DNA from: an uncultured Collinsella sp.
GTDB taxonomy: Bacteria; Actinomycetota; Coriobacteriia; Coriobacteriales; Coriobacteriaceae
Assembly: GCA_902497025.1 (NCBI GenBank)
Contig: CABVDJ010000012.1
Coordinates: forward strand, 1-52,160
DNA length: 52,160 nucleotides
Direction: 5' to 3'
Below the pieces are notes generated by a model that did not search any database, was not told the DNA's origin, and saw only the letters and a program-made list of their open reading frames with translations. Positions 44,161 to 52,160 of this stretch are shown here, in pieces (positions within the stretch are counted from its first letter, which is position 1; each line of letters starts with the position of its first letter). The position numbers and the translations under genes were made by a program.

Positions 44161-44306
44161 TTAGGTGCGTGTTCGAGAGCTGCGCGGCGGAGCTGGATGG
44201 AGCCTGGGCAAGGCATTAGGGCATCCTCGTCCTTGTCGTAAGACTGCCATTAGAAGATCTTCTGCAAATCCTAAGCCACGTTTCAACTTGGCAACAGCTG
44301 CGGATC

Positions 44307-46142
44307 CTAGATATCGGCAAGACATTCGAGACTCTTGGATATGGCGTCGAAATAGATCCTTTGGTAATACTCCATGGTCTCGACCTTGCCGATCTCCGAT
44401 CCGAGCCTCTTGGCCCAAGCTACGAGGGCCTTCCTGTCCTCGCCCTCGAGCGAGGCCGTGCACGACCTCATGTGGTCGCCCGGAAAAAGGACACTGTGCA
44501 CAAGCCGAATATCTTCGGGAGGCATCTTCTCCATCGCCCTCGCGAGGAGGGAAGTGTCGAGGGAAATGAGCGACAGGATGGGTTCCGACCAGTCATCTGA
44601 TTTCGAGAAAGCCAGATAGAGCTTCGTCGCGAATTGGTCGGGGGCGTTTATCAGGACGTTGCCAAGAGACTCCGACTCCCGTTCGCGTAGCGTCGTCAAG
44701 GCGAGCTCCCTCAGCCTGTCGACCTCCTCCAAAGCCGGAATCTCATGCGCTTCGCTCGAGTCGAAAGGGATCTCCTGCCATTCGACTCGATTCTTTCCGA
44801 TTGACCTCACTGCAGACTCGGGATCCCGTCCAATGGAGGATTCCATCGCCTTGACGAGCGGCGCGACCCCTTCGGGAAAGGCGTCAGCAAATTCCCCCGC
44901 AATGCCTTTGACGGCACGCAGGACGTCGGGATAGACGTCGAACGACAAGCCGCGGCTCCCGTCCCCGGGGACAATCCCGGCGACTAAAGTCTCCACCATG
45001 CCAAGGACATCGGCATCGCGGAAAGTGGCGTGTCTGATGCCTTCGATACATTCAATAGCTTTCCGCGCGGCCGGCCCGTCGGGATGAAAGGTCGCAAGGT
45101 AATCTTCCAGGCAGGAACGAACATGCTTGGAATCGACCCCCTCACACCTCTCGAAAAAGCGGGGGATGAAGTCCAGAGCGGCGTATTTGAGCCGGCGCGA
45201 CTCGAAAATGCCACCCCTAAGGATGGAATCCTCCCGGCTTGACGGAGGCCCGATGCGCATCCCCTTCGCCGCCCCCGCTGCAAAGCCGAAAGCCTCTTTG
45301 AAAACTGCCCTGGCAGACTCCGGGTCGGTGGGTTCAGCGAAGAACCCGGATTCCTTCATCCCGACCAGCACGGGGCGCATCTTGCTGAGGGATCGCAAGT
45401 TCGGCGATTCGCTTCCTTCAATCGCCGAAACGGCGTCCTCGAGCGCGCCTGGGTAGATGCCGCCCAGCACGCCTCCCAGAACGCGTTCCACAACCGAGCC
45501 GACCGAGGGCCTGAACCGGCACTTCCGCCAGACGGTCTTCTCGATGAGGCTCTCGTACTCCCTGGTCGTCCCCTTCTCCCCCTTCGGTCCTAGCCCTTTC
45601 CTCCACTCATCCTCGTTGCAGACGAGGAGGACCTTCTTCCTGCAGCCAACGACGAGGTGGTCGACCGCCCCGAGCAGCTCGCGAATGCCCATGTCGCACC
45701 TCTCCACGTCGTCTATGACGAGGAGGGTCTCGGGGCCGATGATGAGGTTCACGGCATTCAGCGGCGCCATCTTGAGATCGACGCCCGCCTTCTTCTCCAG
45801 CTCCCTGATCTTTTTCCCGAGGAACGATATTCCCGTGTCCTTGGCGAACCCGACGAGTGAATCCCACCTGCCCCTCTCCCCGCCGGCCGCGCACCCTATG
45901 GCGTATTTCGAGATGAAACCAGACTCAATCGCCCCGCAGAGCTCCGCTAAGTCCTTGGCGCCGTAGGCGGACGCCACCACGACGGGATGCCGGCTCTCAT
46001 CCTCCTCCAGCTTCTCGGTCAGTGCGTGCTCGACAAAGTAGGTTTTCCCGCATCCCCATTCCCCGGTAAGCATGAGGGCGTACGAGTTCTCCTTGTCCTC
46101 GATGTACTCCCTCACGACGCCGATGATGTCATCCTCGTTCAC
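44307..46142 (-). CDS. KAP-like P-loop NTPase
   Basis: The 611-residue protein has Walker A LTGEWGCGKTYFVEHAL near its start and Walker B LLVIDDVERCDMGIRELLG, followed by KVLLVCNEDEW. This combination fits the KAP/STAND-related P-loop ATPases that often appear in phage-defence loci. The C-terminal 350 residues are helical without a recognised motif. Unlike classical KAP proteins, no membrane helices are obvious. I use the GTG at 46142, which has AAGGAG 8 nt upstream; the frame stays open to 46271. It is GC-rich, unlike the genes on both sides, so it was probably acquired separately. Confidence 0.7.
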   Translation of the reverse strand: MNEDDIIGVVREYIEDKENSYALMLTGEWGCGKTYFVEHALTEKLEEDESRHPVVVASAYGAKDLAELCGAIESGFISKYAIGCAAGGERGRWDSLVGFAKDTGISFLGKKIRELEKKAGVDLKMAPLNAVNLIIGPETLLVIDDVERCDMGIRELLGAVDHLVVGCRKKVLLVCNEDEWRKGLGPKGEKGTTREYESLIEKTVWRKCRFRPSVGSVVERVLGGVLGGIYPGALEDAVSAIEGSESPNLRSLSKMRPVLVGMKESGFFAEPTDPESARAVFKEAFGFAAGAAKGMRIGPPSSREDSILRGGIFESRRLKYAALDFIPRFFERCEGVDSKHVRSCLEDYLATFHPDGPAARKAIECIEGIRHATFRDADVLGMVETLVAGIVPGDGSRGLSFDVYPDVLRAVKGIAGEFADAFPEGVAPLVKAMESSIGRDPESAVRSIGKNRVEWQEIPFDSSEAHEIPALEEVDRLRELALTTLRERESESLGNVLINAPDQFATKLYLAFSKSDDWSEPILSLISLDTSLLARAMEKMPPEDIRLVHSVLFPGDHMRSCTASLEGEDRKALVAWAKRLGSEIGKVETMEYYQRIYFDAISKSLECLADI

Positions 46143-46310
46143 CTTGGTCGCTCCTTGTCCGCCATCGGTTTCCACCCTTACCTTTCCTATGGCCAGGCGA
46201 GAGCCTACTCCAGCGCTTTCGGATCCCATTCGAACCCTTCGGCCTGCCGCCTTATCGCCGGGTCGATGCACTTCTTGACGAGCTCAAGCGCCGCGGCCGC
46301 GCGGTGCAAG

Positions 46311-47960
46311 CTAGTGGATGACCATTTCAAACAAATCTTTCGCGATAAAATCAACGCGCTTCTTAACGTCAAAACAACCATTCGCATAGCGTTTAGCAAA
46401 AGCTCTTGTAGTGGCATAACGCGATTCAGCGTATATGGGCAGCTTTTCCTTAAGCGATTTGTCTTTACATTTCGCGTTAAGTCGCTCTTCTAGCATGAGC
46501 AAGTTCCCAATAATCGAGTTTTCCTGAGCCTGCGAATCCGGAAGAATGTGCTCTATTGTGAATGCCTCAGAAACCCTAACACCAGACTTAAGCTCCTCGA
46601 GCAAGGCAAGGACCAACTTGCAGCGATCCTTCAACTTTGTTTCGCTATACAACGGCCACGAATGAGACCATCCAAGCGAAAGGAGATTAATTCGAAATGT
46701 TTCTTCTGAAGGCAGTTTTTCGTTAAAACTATTTTTCCACTCATCTAACACTTGCTGGGTGCAGTTCAACTCGATTGCGTATGAGTGTTTCACGATCGAA
46801 TCCGATAGGTGGTTCGACTCCATTCCCCCGATTATCTTATAGCAAATATAGAACCGGTAAATAAATCCAATCGCATCATCATACTGCTCGCTCGTTGGCT
46901 GCTCTATTTCGCGAGCGTGCATTAAACTCATAAGAAGCGGCCTGAAGACGCGGACATTGTGTGTTCTTAAGAAACTCAAGATTTCCGCATTTCTGTCATC
47001 GCTGGTTGGCTCGACAATCTCTGCATAATATCCGGCTTTTAGCCTTAAATCATAGAGAAGATCAGCAGCCTTCTTTGGATCCGTAAAATCCCTTATTTTC
47101 TTATATGCTCCATCCTTGTCGCCTTGACCTAGGCGATATTTTTGAATTGCGTAGTGACGCAAAAAAGCTTTCATGTTCGAGCCGACTGTTGCTTCAATTT
47201 CCGACCATACCTGTTTTGCATCATCGCGCTTTTCTATAGGATGGATATAGCGCATAATATAGTTCTTCAGAAGCTCATGGTCCTCAAGCTCGATACCTCG
47301 CGCATTCAATATTTCGAATATTGTGTACGAATCTTCCTCAGACGATGATTTGATGTTTACATATGCGACAGAAATGACCGCATCCCTGAAGGCCAGCAAC
47401 TCCTCATCCTTCATCTTGGCGAAACTTGCACTGAAATATTGGAAGGCTTTAACGATCAGTTCGTCTTTTGATCCGGACGCGCGTTTGCTCTTCGAGAAAG
47501 CCACAGCAGACATGGCAGCCGCATCTTCAGGAGAGATAGCAATTACTCCTTCGACGATCCTCGTTAATGATAAATGATTCTCCGGAGCGACGATCGCGTG
47601 CTCAACATCCTTAGTATCTATCGCCACTAGATATTTTTTTGTGCCATTAGCGTGGTTAATCATATTCCTTTTCTTGAATGCGAACATGAGGCTAGACAGC
47701 AAGAGCGTTAGGGTAATAACTCTTTGTTGACCATCAATTATTGTAAAAACCCCGAGGCTGTCTTCTTCTTCTTCCTCCATCAGCACTATCGAACCGATGA
47801 AATGCGACGTAGCAACTTCCTCTGTCACAAGCTTGATGTCTTCGAATAGATCTTTCCAGTTATGCTCATCCTACACGTAAGCGCGCTGATTGCGAGGGAT
47901 TCTATAGATTGAGTCATTAAGCAGCTTTCCAACCGTACTCTGACGTGCTTCAAATGCCAT
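46311..47960 (-). pseudogene. GmrSD-like restriction protein (DUF262-DUF1524) with an amber codon at position 30
   Basis: The full reading frame runs from the ATG at 47960 (AAGGGA site upstream) to the stop at 46311, 549 codons, interrupted only by TAG at 47871-47873 (codon 30). Before it stands YRIPRNQRAYV and after it DEHNWKDLFEDI, exactly where DUF262 has a conserved tryptophan, so TGG changed to TAG. The rest is intact: IIDGQQRVITL of DUF262, and the DUF1524 HNH part (TIEHILPDSQ; IIGNLLMLEERLN). Such proteins are type IV restriction enzymes against modified DNA. A GTG at 47828 could restart translation but has no clear ribosome-binding site. Confidence 0.8.
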
Positions 47961-48081
47961 GTTGATCCCTTGCCTTCGCAATAGTTTTGTCGGCCTTGCC
48001 GCCTCTCGGCGTCACCAACGCCTTCGCTACAATAAAAGTCGGCACATCGCCGAGCAGGGCCGCCTTTTCGCTCGCGAACAT
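47950..48081 (-). CDS. Small ORF or gene tail upstream of the GmrSD-like gene
   Basis: The frame MFASEKAALLGDVPTFIVAK to the end KARDQHGI (43 residues) ends in a TGA that overlaps the ATG region of the GmrSD-like gene. A GGGG stretch about 8 nt before the ATG is a possible ribosome-binding site. It may be a small gene or the end of a deleted one. No family is recognised. Confidence 0.35.
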   Translation of the reverse strand: MFASEKAALLGDVPTFIVAKALVTPRGGKADKTIAKARDQHGI

Positions 48082-48563
48082 GCCGACTGCCCCAATCAAT
48101 CTCCGTCGCTGCCATCATCGTCGATTAACCAACATGTCAGCAGCAGGCAATCGTCACGTCCACAGTCCATTCTATATGCCGGCTGAGCATGGGGCGCATC
48201 TTAATCGCCAAGATATCCAGGAAGCCCGAGCTTCCAGGGAAATGCCTTCAGACGCCTTACGTTGGGTAGGCCCCCTACAGAGATCTATTGGCCGTGCACC
48301 GCAAACAACGCGTTAGGCCGTTGCACGCAATCGGCCAGCCACCCAGCATCCCCAATCCGCGTCACAACTCCCTACCCCGCTCCAGCCATCGTCATCTCCA
48401 TACAGTGTCCAAACCCACACCAATAAAACCAACCCACGCAACAAGCAGCCCTCGCTTAGCAACCCAAACACCACCACAAGCCAGCAAGCAATCACCAGTC
48501 TGCGTTCGCAACATCGCTTGGAACGGCAAATGCTTACCGCGCCCTTGAAACACGCCAAACTCG
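48082..48563. other. Intergenic stretch without a recognisable gene
   Basis: About 480 bp with no supported ORF. The part 48300-48520 has a strong strand bias (A and C on the plus strand, few G). Open frames on both strands here are of low complexity and have no ribosome-binding site. Confidence 0.5.
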
Positions 48564-48592
48564 TCTACAACCTGCGGTTTTTCGTTTATACT
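48564..48592 (+). promoter_or_regulatory. Likely original promoter of the transglutaminase-like gene
   Basis: TCTACA (48564-48569) and TATACT (48587-48592) are spaced by 17 bp. The predicted transcript would begin just before the 44-bp repeat. The IS110-type element now separates it from the gene at 50259. Confidence 0.45.
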
Positions 48593-48602
48593 GCAATCGT
48601 TG

Positions 48603-48646
48603 AAATGCCGGTACGCTTGCAGAATCGTACCTGTTCCGATTACAGA
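48603..48646. repeat. 44-bp direct repeat, left of the IS110-type element
   Basis: Identical over 44 bp to 50203-50246, exactly 1600 bp away. It begins AAATGCCGGTACGCTTGCAG and contains the inverted pair GGTACG/CGTACC. The flanking bases on both sides differ, so the repeat is precisely bounded by the element ends. Confidence 0.9.
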
Positions 48647-48770
48647 CGATATGAGCAGGACATAAAAACATTGAGAGCCCCTGCTGCATGAAAGACCGCG
48701 GATTAGGCCGACAATGGTGAGTGTCTAATTCAGCCGCGGCGGCCACGCCGCATTCATGGAAGGGGCTCCC

Positions 48771-49883
48771 ATGCTCGATACTACCACCTTCGTCGGCCTC
48801 GACGTCCACGCCCGCTCGATAAAGGCAGTCTCCCTCGACGTCATGACCGGGGAGGTGCGCTGCGCGACCTTCGGCTACGACGCCGGGGCAGTCGCGGAGT
48901 GGGTGCGGTCCGTGGACCCAAAGGCCAGGTGCGTGTACGAATCCGGGGTCACGGGGTTCGACCTACAGAAGAGGCTCTCCGGCCTCGGGGTCGACTGCGT
49001 GGTCGGCGCCGTCTCGAAGATGATCAAGCCCAGCGCGGACAGGCGCAGGAAGAACGACCGCAACGACGCCGAGTTCCTCGCCCGCATGCTGTCGGTCGGC
49101 AACGTGGTCGAGGTGTGGGTCCCCGACGACGAGTGCGAGGCCGCCCGCGACCTGACCAGGGCGCTCGAGGACGCGAGGGACGACCTCTCGCGCGCGAAGC
49201 AGCGGCTCTCCAAGTTCCTGCTCAGGCACGGGCTCGCCTTCGACGAGAGGACGCCCACCGGCCGCAGGAAGGGCAACTGGACCCGGGCGCACTGGTCCTG
49301 GATCGAGTCGATTAGGTTCGCGGAGGGGGCCGACAACGACGTGCTCGCCTACTACGTCGACGCGGTCAGGCGGGCGGCGGAGGAGAAGGCGAGGCTCGAG
49401 GGGCTCGTCGAGGCCGAGGCCCGCAAGCCCAGGTGGAGGAGGAGGGTCGACTCCCTGCGCTGCCTCAAGGGCGTCGACACCGCGACGGCCGCCGACCTCG
49501 TGTTCGAGGCCGGCGAGTTCTCCAGGTTCGGGAACGCCCGCTCGTTCGCCGCGTGGGTCGGCCTGACGCCCTCCGAGCACTCCAGCGGGGAGAGCGACCG
49601 CAGGGGCGCGATCACCAAGGCCGGCAACAAGCACCTGAGGAAGGCGCTGGTCGAGGCCGCGTGGCACTACCTGACGTGCTCGGGGCGGCCGAAGGACCTC
49701 GCCAGGGGCCAGGCCCCGGACCGGGGCGCCCGGAGGCATGCCGCCAAGGGCGTGCGGAGGCTGGTCGAGAGGCGGGAGGCGCTGCTCGCGCGCGGGGTCC
49801 ACGGCAACAAGGCGAACGTGGCCACGGCGCGCGAGCTCGCCTGCTGGGTGTGGGCGGTCGGCCTCATGGCCGAGGAGGCGTAG
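48771..49883 (+). CDS. IS110-family transposase (DEDD recombinase)
   Basis: The 370-residue protein has the N-terminal RuvC-like DEDD domain (FVGLDVHARSIKAVSLDV; YESGVTGFDLQKRL; KNDRNDAEFLARML) and the C-terminal Tnp domain with the catalytic-serine region (RSFAAWVGLTPSEHSSGES, then ITKAGNKHLRKALVEAAWH). The ATG at 48771 has GAAGGGG 5-6 nt upstream; an ATG at 48756 is also in frame. The gene is complete and likely functional. In this family the transposase works with a structured bridge RNA. Confidence 0.92.
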   Translation: MLDTTTFVGLDVHARSIKAVSLDVMTGEVRCATFGYDAGAVAEWVRSVDPKARCVYESGVTGFDLQKRLSGLGVDCVVGAVSKMIKPSADRRRKNDRNDAEFLARMLSVGNVVEVWVPDDECEAARDLTRALEDARDDLSRAKQRLSKFLLRHGLAFDERTPTGRRKGNWTRAHWSWIESIRFAEGADNDVLAYYVDAVRRAAEEKARLEGLVEAEARKPRWRRRVDSLRCLKGVDTATAADLVFEAGEFSRFGNARSFAAWVGLTPSEHSSGESDRRGAITKAGNKHLRKALVEAAWHYLTCSGRPKDLARGQAPDRGARRHAAKGVRRLVERREALLARGVHGNKANVATARELACWVWAVGLMAEEA

Positions 49884-50175
49884 GGGGAGGCTCCCCCGCA
49901 CATAAGCCGATCACCCCGGAAGCGGTTTGATCCGAAGCCGTTGAGGCGAACCTCAGGTCCCTTTTCTGCGAGCGCCCAGGGCGCCACACGCGTGCACAGA
50001 CTGTCGGTTCGACGAAGAAGCCTCAGCCGTAGCAACGGATTGCCCAGCGAGAGATCGCCACGGGCGGATATTAAACTGCAAAGACGAGCGTCGGGAAGAC
50101 ACGCCGAGGTCGCCGCGGAAGGGTTGATATAGGGAGAGGGCCTGACCCCATATCGTTGGGGCCAGGCCCGATTTT
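49884..50175 (+). ncRNA. Candidate bridge RNA in the right non-coding end
   Basis: The 3' end of the element has no ORF but several inverted segments and ends in a terminator (50138-50175), as expected for a separate structured RNA. An 8-nt stretch ATATTAAA at 50068-50075 is identical to the element-target junction at 50198-50205, as a guide loop would require. Boundaries and structure are not established; an 8-nt match alone is weak support. Confidence 0.35.
50138..50175 (+). terminator. Terminator inside the right end of the IS110-type element
   Basis: GGGCCTG-A-CCCC pairs with GGGG-C-CAGGCCC around an 8-nt loop and is followed by GATTTT. It would end a transcript from the transposase gene or from the putative bridge RNA. 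Confidence 0.7.
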
Positions 50176-50202
50176 GTCTCTTGACAATGTCCTGCTCATA
50201 TT

Positions 50203-50246
50203 AAATGCCGGTACGCTTGCAGAATCGTACCTGTTCCGATTACAGA
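50203..50246. repeat. 44-bp direct repeat, right of the IS110-type element
   Basis: Second copy of the repeat at 48603-48646. It lies immediately before the AAAAGGGG ribosome-binding site of the gene at 50259, so it corresponds to that gene's 5' untranslated region. Confidence 0.9.
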
Positions 50247-50258
50247 AAAGGGGCCGTC

Positions 50259-51524
50259 ATGCGTAATCCTGCCTCCTGCGTCCTTTCCATCGCGCTCTCG
50301 CTCGTAATGACGGTTGGTTTTATCCCGTCACCCGCGCTTGCCGAAATCGCCAGTGCGCCAGAACCCGCCGCGCAAAGCGCCGGCAAACCTAACGAGAGCC
50401 CAGCCGAAACCACGTCGGGCCAAGCCCGGGCAAACGATCAAATCAGCGCCGCCTCCGGCACCAATGTAACGGCCAACGCAACGCAGCCGATCGACGCCAG
50501 CATGTTCAGTATCGAGGACACCGACATTCGCTACACGGGCAATCCCGTGATGCCCACCGTCACGTCGTCGACCGTGCCGAGCGACCAGTACACTGTCGCC
50601 TACGAGAACAACGTAGCCATCGGTCAGGCGACCGCCGTTGTGACCGCCGACGACCAGAACTACAGCGGCACCTGCGCGATCCCATTTGAAATCAAACCGG
50701 CGAACGCGGCCGCGAACTACCAGCACAGCACCACCGCGCAAAGCGGCGACATCACGCTCACCGTCCAATGGAACGACCCGAGGCTCGGCCAGGAGACCAC
50801 GTTCCATGTGACTGCGACGGGCGGAAGCGGTGCGTACCAATTCCGCATGGACGCACCGACGTATATGGATCCCGACGGTAGCAGCGAAAGCGTTGCCGAC
50901 CCCAGCCGTAACCAGTGGCAGCAATACACCGGCGAATGCACATCGCACGACTACCAGTTCGAAATGACCGCTAGCGGCACCTATTACCTGCGCTTTTACC
51001 TGATGGATAAGGCGGCCGGCGTGTACTATCTGCGCTCAAACGTGTTTGCGAGCGCGAACGACGACGCCTATCCGGCGGTCAGCGCCATCGTGAAGTCCGC
51101 AGTCGACAAATGCAGCGCCGATACCGACGGGTCCGACTACGCCCGCGCCCTGTGCCTCCACGACTGGACGCTCGACCAGCTGGAGTACGACCACGACCTC
51201 AACTGGTGCTCGGCCGAAAGCGGCCTCACGCGCCACCAGGGCACCTGCGAGAGCTACCAGCGCATCTACTCCAAGCTCCTTGACGCCGCGGGCATCGCCA
51301 ACGGCCGTATCACCGGCAACGGCCACACCTGGAACGCCGTAAAGATCGACGGCAAATGGTGCCAGATGGATCTGACCTGGGACGACACCAGCGACAACTG
51401 GTACGGAGACCTGGACCAGCGCCATCTGTACTTTGGCCTGACCGACGAGCTCATGGCAATCGCCCACTCCGACCACACGGCAAACTACCAGAAGGACGGC
51501 TATGCCTACCGCTCGACCGGGTAG
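50259..51524 (+). CDS. Secreted transglutaminase-like protein, C terminus cut by an insertion sequence
   Basis: The 421-residue product has a signal peptide (LSIALSLVMTVGFIPSPALA), a Ser/Thr/Ala-rich linker, bacterial Ig-like strands (DIRYTGNPVMPTVTSS) and a transglutaminase-like core. The core shows the triad in CESYQRIYSKLLDAAGI (Cys), GHTWNAVKIDGKW (His) and MDLTWDD (Asp). The stop codon is provided by the GGGTAGTG end of the IS256-type element, so the original C terminus is lost. Upstream, the IS110-type element separates the gene from its likely promoter. The ATG has AAAAGGGG 5 nt upstream. The gene is damaged at both ends, so expression is doubtful. Confidence 0.75.
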   Translation: MRNPASCVLSIALSLVMTVGFIPSPALAEIASAPEPAAQSAGKPNESPAETTSGQARANDQISAASGTNVTANATQPIDASMFSIEDTDIRYTGNPVMPTVTSSTVPSDQYTVAYENNVAIGQATAVVTADDQNYSGTCAIPFEIKPANAAANYQHSTTAQSGDITLTVQWNDPRLGQETTFHVTATGGSGAYQFRMDAPTYMDPDGSSESVADPSRNQWQQYTGECTSHDYQFEMTASGTYYLRFYLMDKAAGVYYLRSNVFASANDDAYPAVSAIVKSAVDKCSADTDGSDYARALCLHDWTLDQLEYDHDLNWCSAESGLTRHQGTCESYQRIYSKLLDAAGIANGRITGNGHTWNAVKIDGKWCQMDLTWDDTSDNWYGDLDQRHLYFGLTDELMAIAHSDHTANYQKDGYAYRSTG

Positions 51525-52117
51525 TGTCGCGATAGTTGGTGTAATGGACACTTTGCCCCCTGCATCCAGGATCCGGAATCTATCGAGATCCTAGGCCGTC
51601 TCCACGCCGTCAGCAAGCTCCAGGCTGGATTCGACCATCTTCCTGTCGGTCTTTCCCGGCTCGGCCCAGTCATGACAGCCCAAGGCGCCCCTACGGAGCT
51701 CCACGTCGTGCATCTCGGCCATCTTCCTCTCCGAAAAGTAGCGTGAGCCGGCCCATGTCTCGGCCTGGTCGCACATGACGGCTCCCACGAGCCTGAGCAG
51801 CGAACTCTCCGACGGGAAAACCTGCACCACGCGCGAGCCGCGTTTGGTTTCCCTTTTGGCGCGCTCCCGCAAGTTGTTGGTGCGCAGGCGCTTCCAGTGC
51901 GACGGTGGGAAGTCCAGGTGCGCTAGCGCGTCAGGCTCCGCCTCCTCGAGCGCCCTTGCCGCCCCCAGGCAGCACCCCACCAGCATCTCGCACGCCGCGT
52001 GGTACATGGCCACGGCGGTGGCGGCGTACCTGGCGCGGAAGACCGAAGAGAAGATGCTGGCCCACGCGGCGCCTCAGCTGCCAGGAGCCGGCCTCGCGCA
52101 TGCAGTCGCGCATCGCT
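51519..52117 (-). mobile_element. IS256-type element, truncated
   Basis: It starts with the terminal sequence GGGTAGTGTCGCGATAGTTG inside the transglutaminase-like gene. It carries the 3' part of a minus-strand transposase gene and stops where a second element of the same family begins (52118). No inverted right end is present, so the unit is incomplete. Confidence 0.7.
51591..52116 (-). pseudogene. IS256-family (mutator-type) transposase, C-terminal fragment with frameshift
   Basis: The open part (51591-52073) matches the C-terminal region of IS256 transposases: HWKRLRTNNLRERAKRETK and then RRVVQVFPSESS-like residues (here GSRVVQVFPSESSLLRLVG) and SRYFSERKM. Upstream the matching residues (MRDCMREAGSWQLRRR) lie in another frame, so a frameshift occurred near 52073. 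The N-terminal half with the first catalytic residues is missing, cut by the next element. Confidence 0.75.
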
Positions 52118-52160
52118 GGGTAGTGTCCCGAATGTTGGTGTAGAGCTCGGTTCTCGAGGG
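52118..52160. mobile_element. Start of a second IS256-type element
   Basis: GGGTAGTGTCCCGAATGTTG is nearly identical to the end at 51519 and in the same orientation. It marks the left end of another copy that continues beyond the window. Confidence 0.55.

Larger units (their letters stand above)
48647..50202 (+). mobile_element. IS110/IS1111-type insertion sequence
   Basis: A 1556-bp unit lies between the two 44-bp repeats. It has perfect 15-bp inverted ends, ATATGAGCAGGACAT (48649-48663) and its complement (50187-50201). It carries one DEDD-type transposase, a short left non-coding end (124 bp) and a long right non-coding end (about 320 bp). Subterminal inverted repeats and a long 3' non-coding end are features of the IS1111 subgroup, in which the bridge RNA is expected 3' of the gene. 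Confidence 0.8.

Noticed and set aside
35311..48081. Prophage
   Set aside because: No capsid, terminase, tail, portal, lysis or integrase gene is visible; the region fits a defence and mobile-element island better.
48313..48558. 81-codon minus-strand ORF rich in Cys, Trp and Val
   Set aside because: It arises from the A/C-biased strand composition, has no ribosome-binding site and no recognisable pattern.
48963..49901. 312-codon minus-strand ORF inside the insertion sequence
   Set aside because: It is antisense to the clear IS110 transposase and has low complexity rich in Pro, Leu and Arg.

Overview
The window looks like chromosomal DNA of a high-GC member of the Coriobacteriia, most likely Collinsella or a close relative. 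This rests on protein character, gene order and codon use, not on a database search. Most core genes lie on the minus strand. Positions 1-12000 hold two tandem tRNA-Asn genes (one cut by the window edge), rpoD, dnaG, ribF, truB, nrnA, rbfA, infB, nusA and rimP. Transcribed right to left this is one tightly packed translation/transcription operon. It starts at a clear promoter (11953-11981) followed by a terminator hairpin in the leader, a layout that suggests NusA-type attenuation. Positions 12200-19050 hold a small lipoprotein, leuS with a large fold-back leader, guaB, a ModE-like regulator and a cystathionine-synthase-like protein that seems to lack its PLP lysine.

Positions 19100-23400 are a sucrose locus: scrB (GH32), scrA (PTS EIIBC) and a LacI-type regulator, with LacI-type operators in front of both scrA and the regulator.

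Positions 23570-34670 are a Gram-positive-type Pel exopolysaccharide operon on the minus strand: pelD (SDR-TM-GAF-degenerate GGDEF with an intact I-site), a pelE split into two overlapping frames, the DUF2194 deacetylase-like pelA, pelF and pelG. It runs without a gap into a CotH-like lipoprotein, a VTC-domain protein and a DUF4956 membrane protein. Almost every gene overlaps or nearly touches the next.

Positions 34750-52160 are an accessory island of mixed base composition. It contains a pair of MITE-like repeats bracketing an AlbA_2/Schlafen-type ATP-binding protein, short tandem repeats and perfect palindromes, an unrecognised gene cassette with two small ORFs, a convergent unrecognised gene, a 1218-residue STAND ATPase resembling Avs defence proteins, a KAP-like P-loop ATPase, and a GmrSD-like (DUF262/DUF1524) restriction gene broken by one amber codon. 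It also has gene remnants, an IS110/IS1111-type element flanked by 44-bp direct repeats, a secreted transglutaminase-like gene cut by an IS256-type element, and the end of a second IS256-type copy. The island looks like a defence and mobile-element hotspot.

The least explained signals are a structured intergenic repeat present twice (15783-15854 and 23438-23521) whose stems covary, the 37420-39822 cassette, and the 44-bp repeats plus long non-coding end of the IS110-type element.
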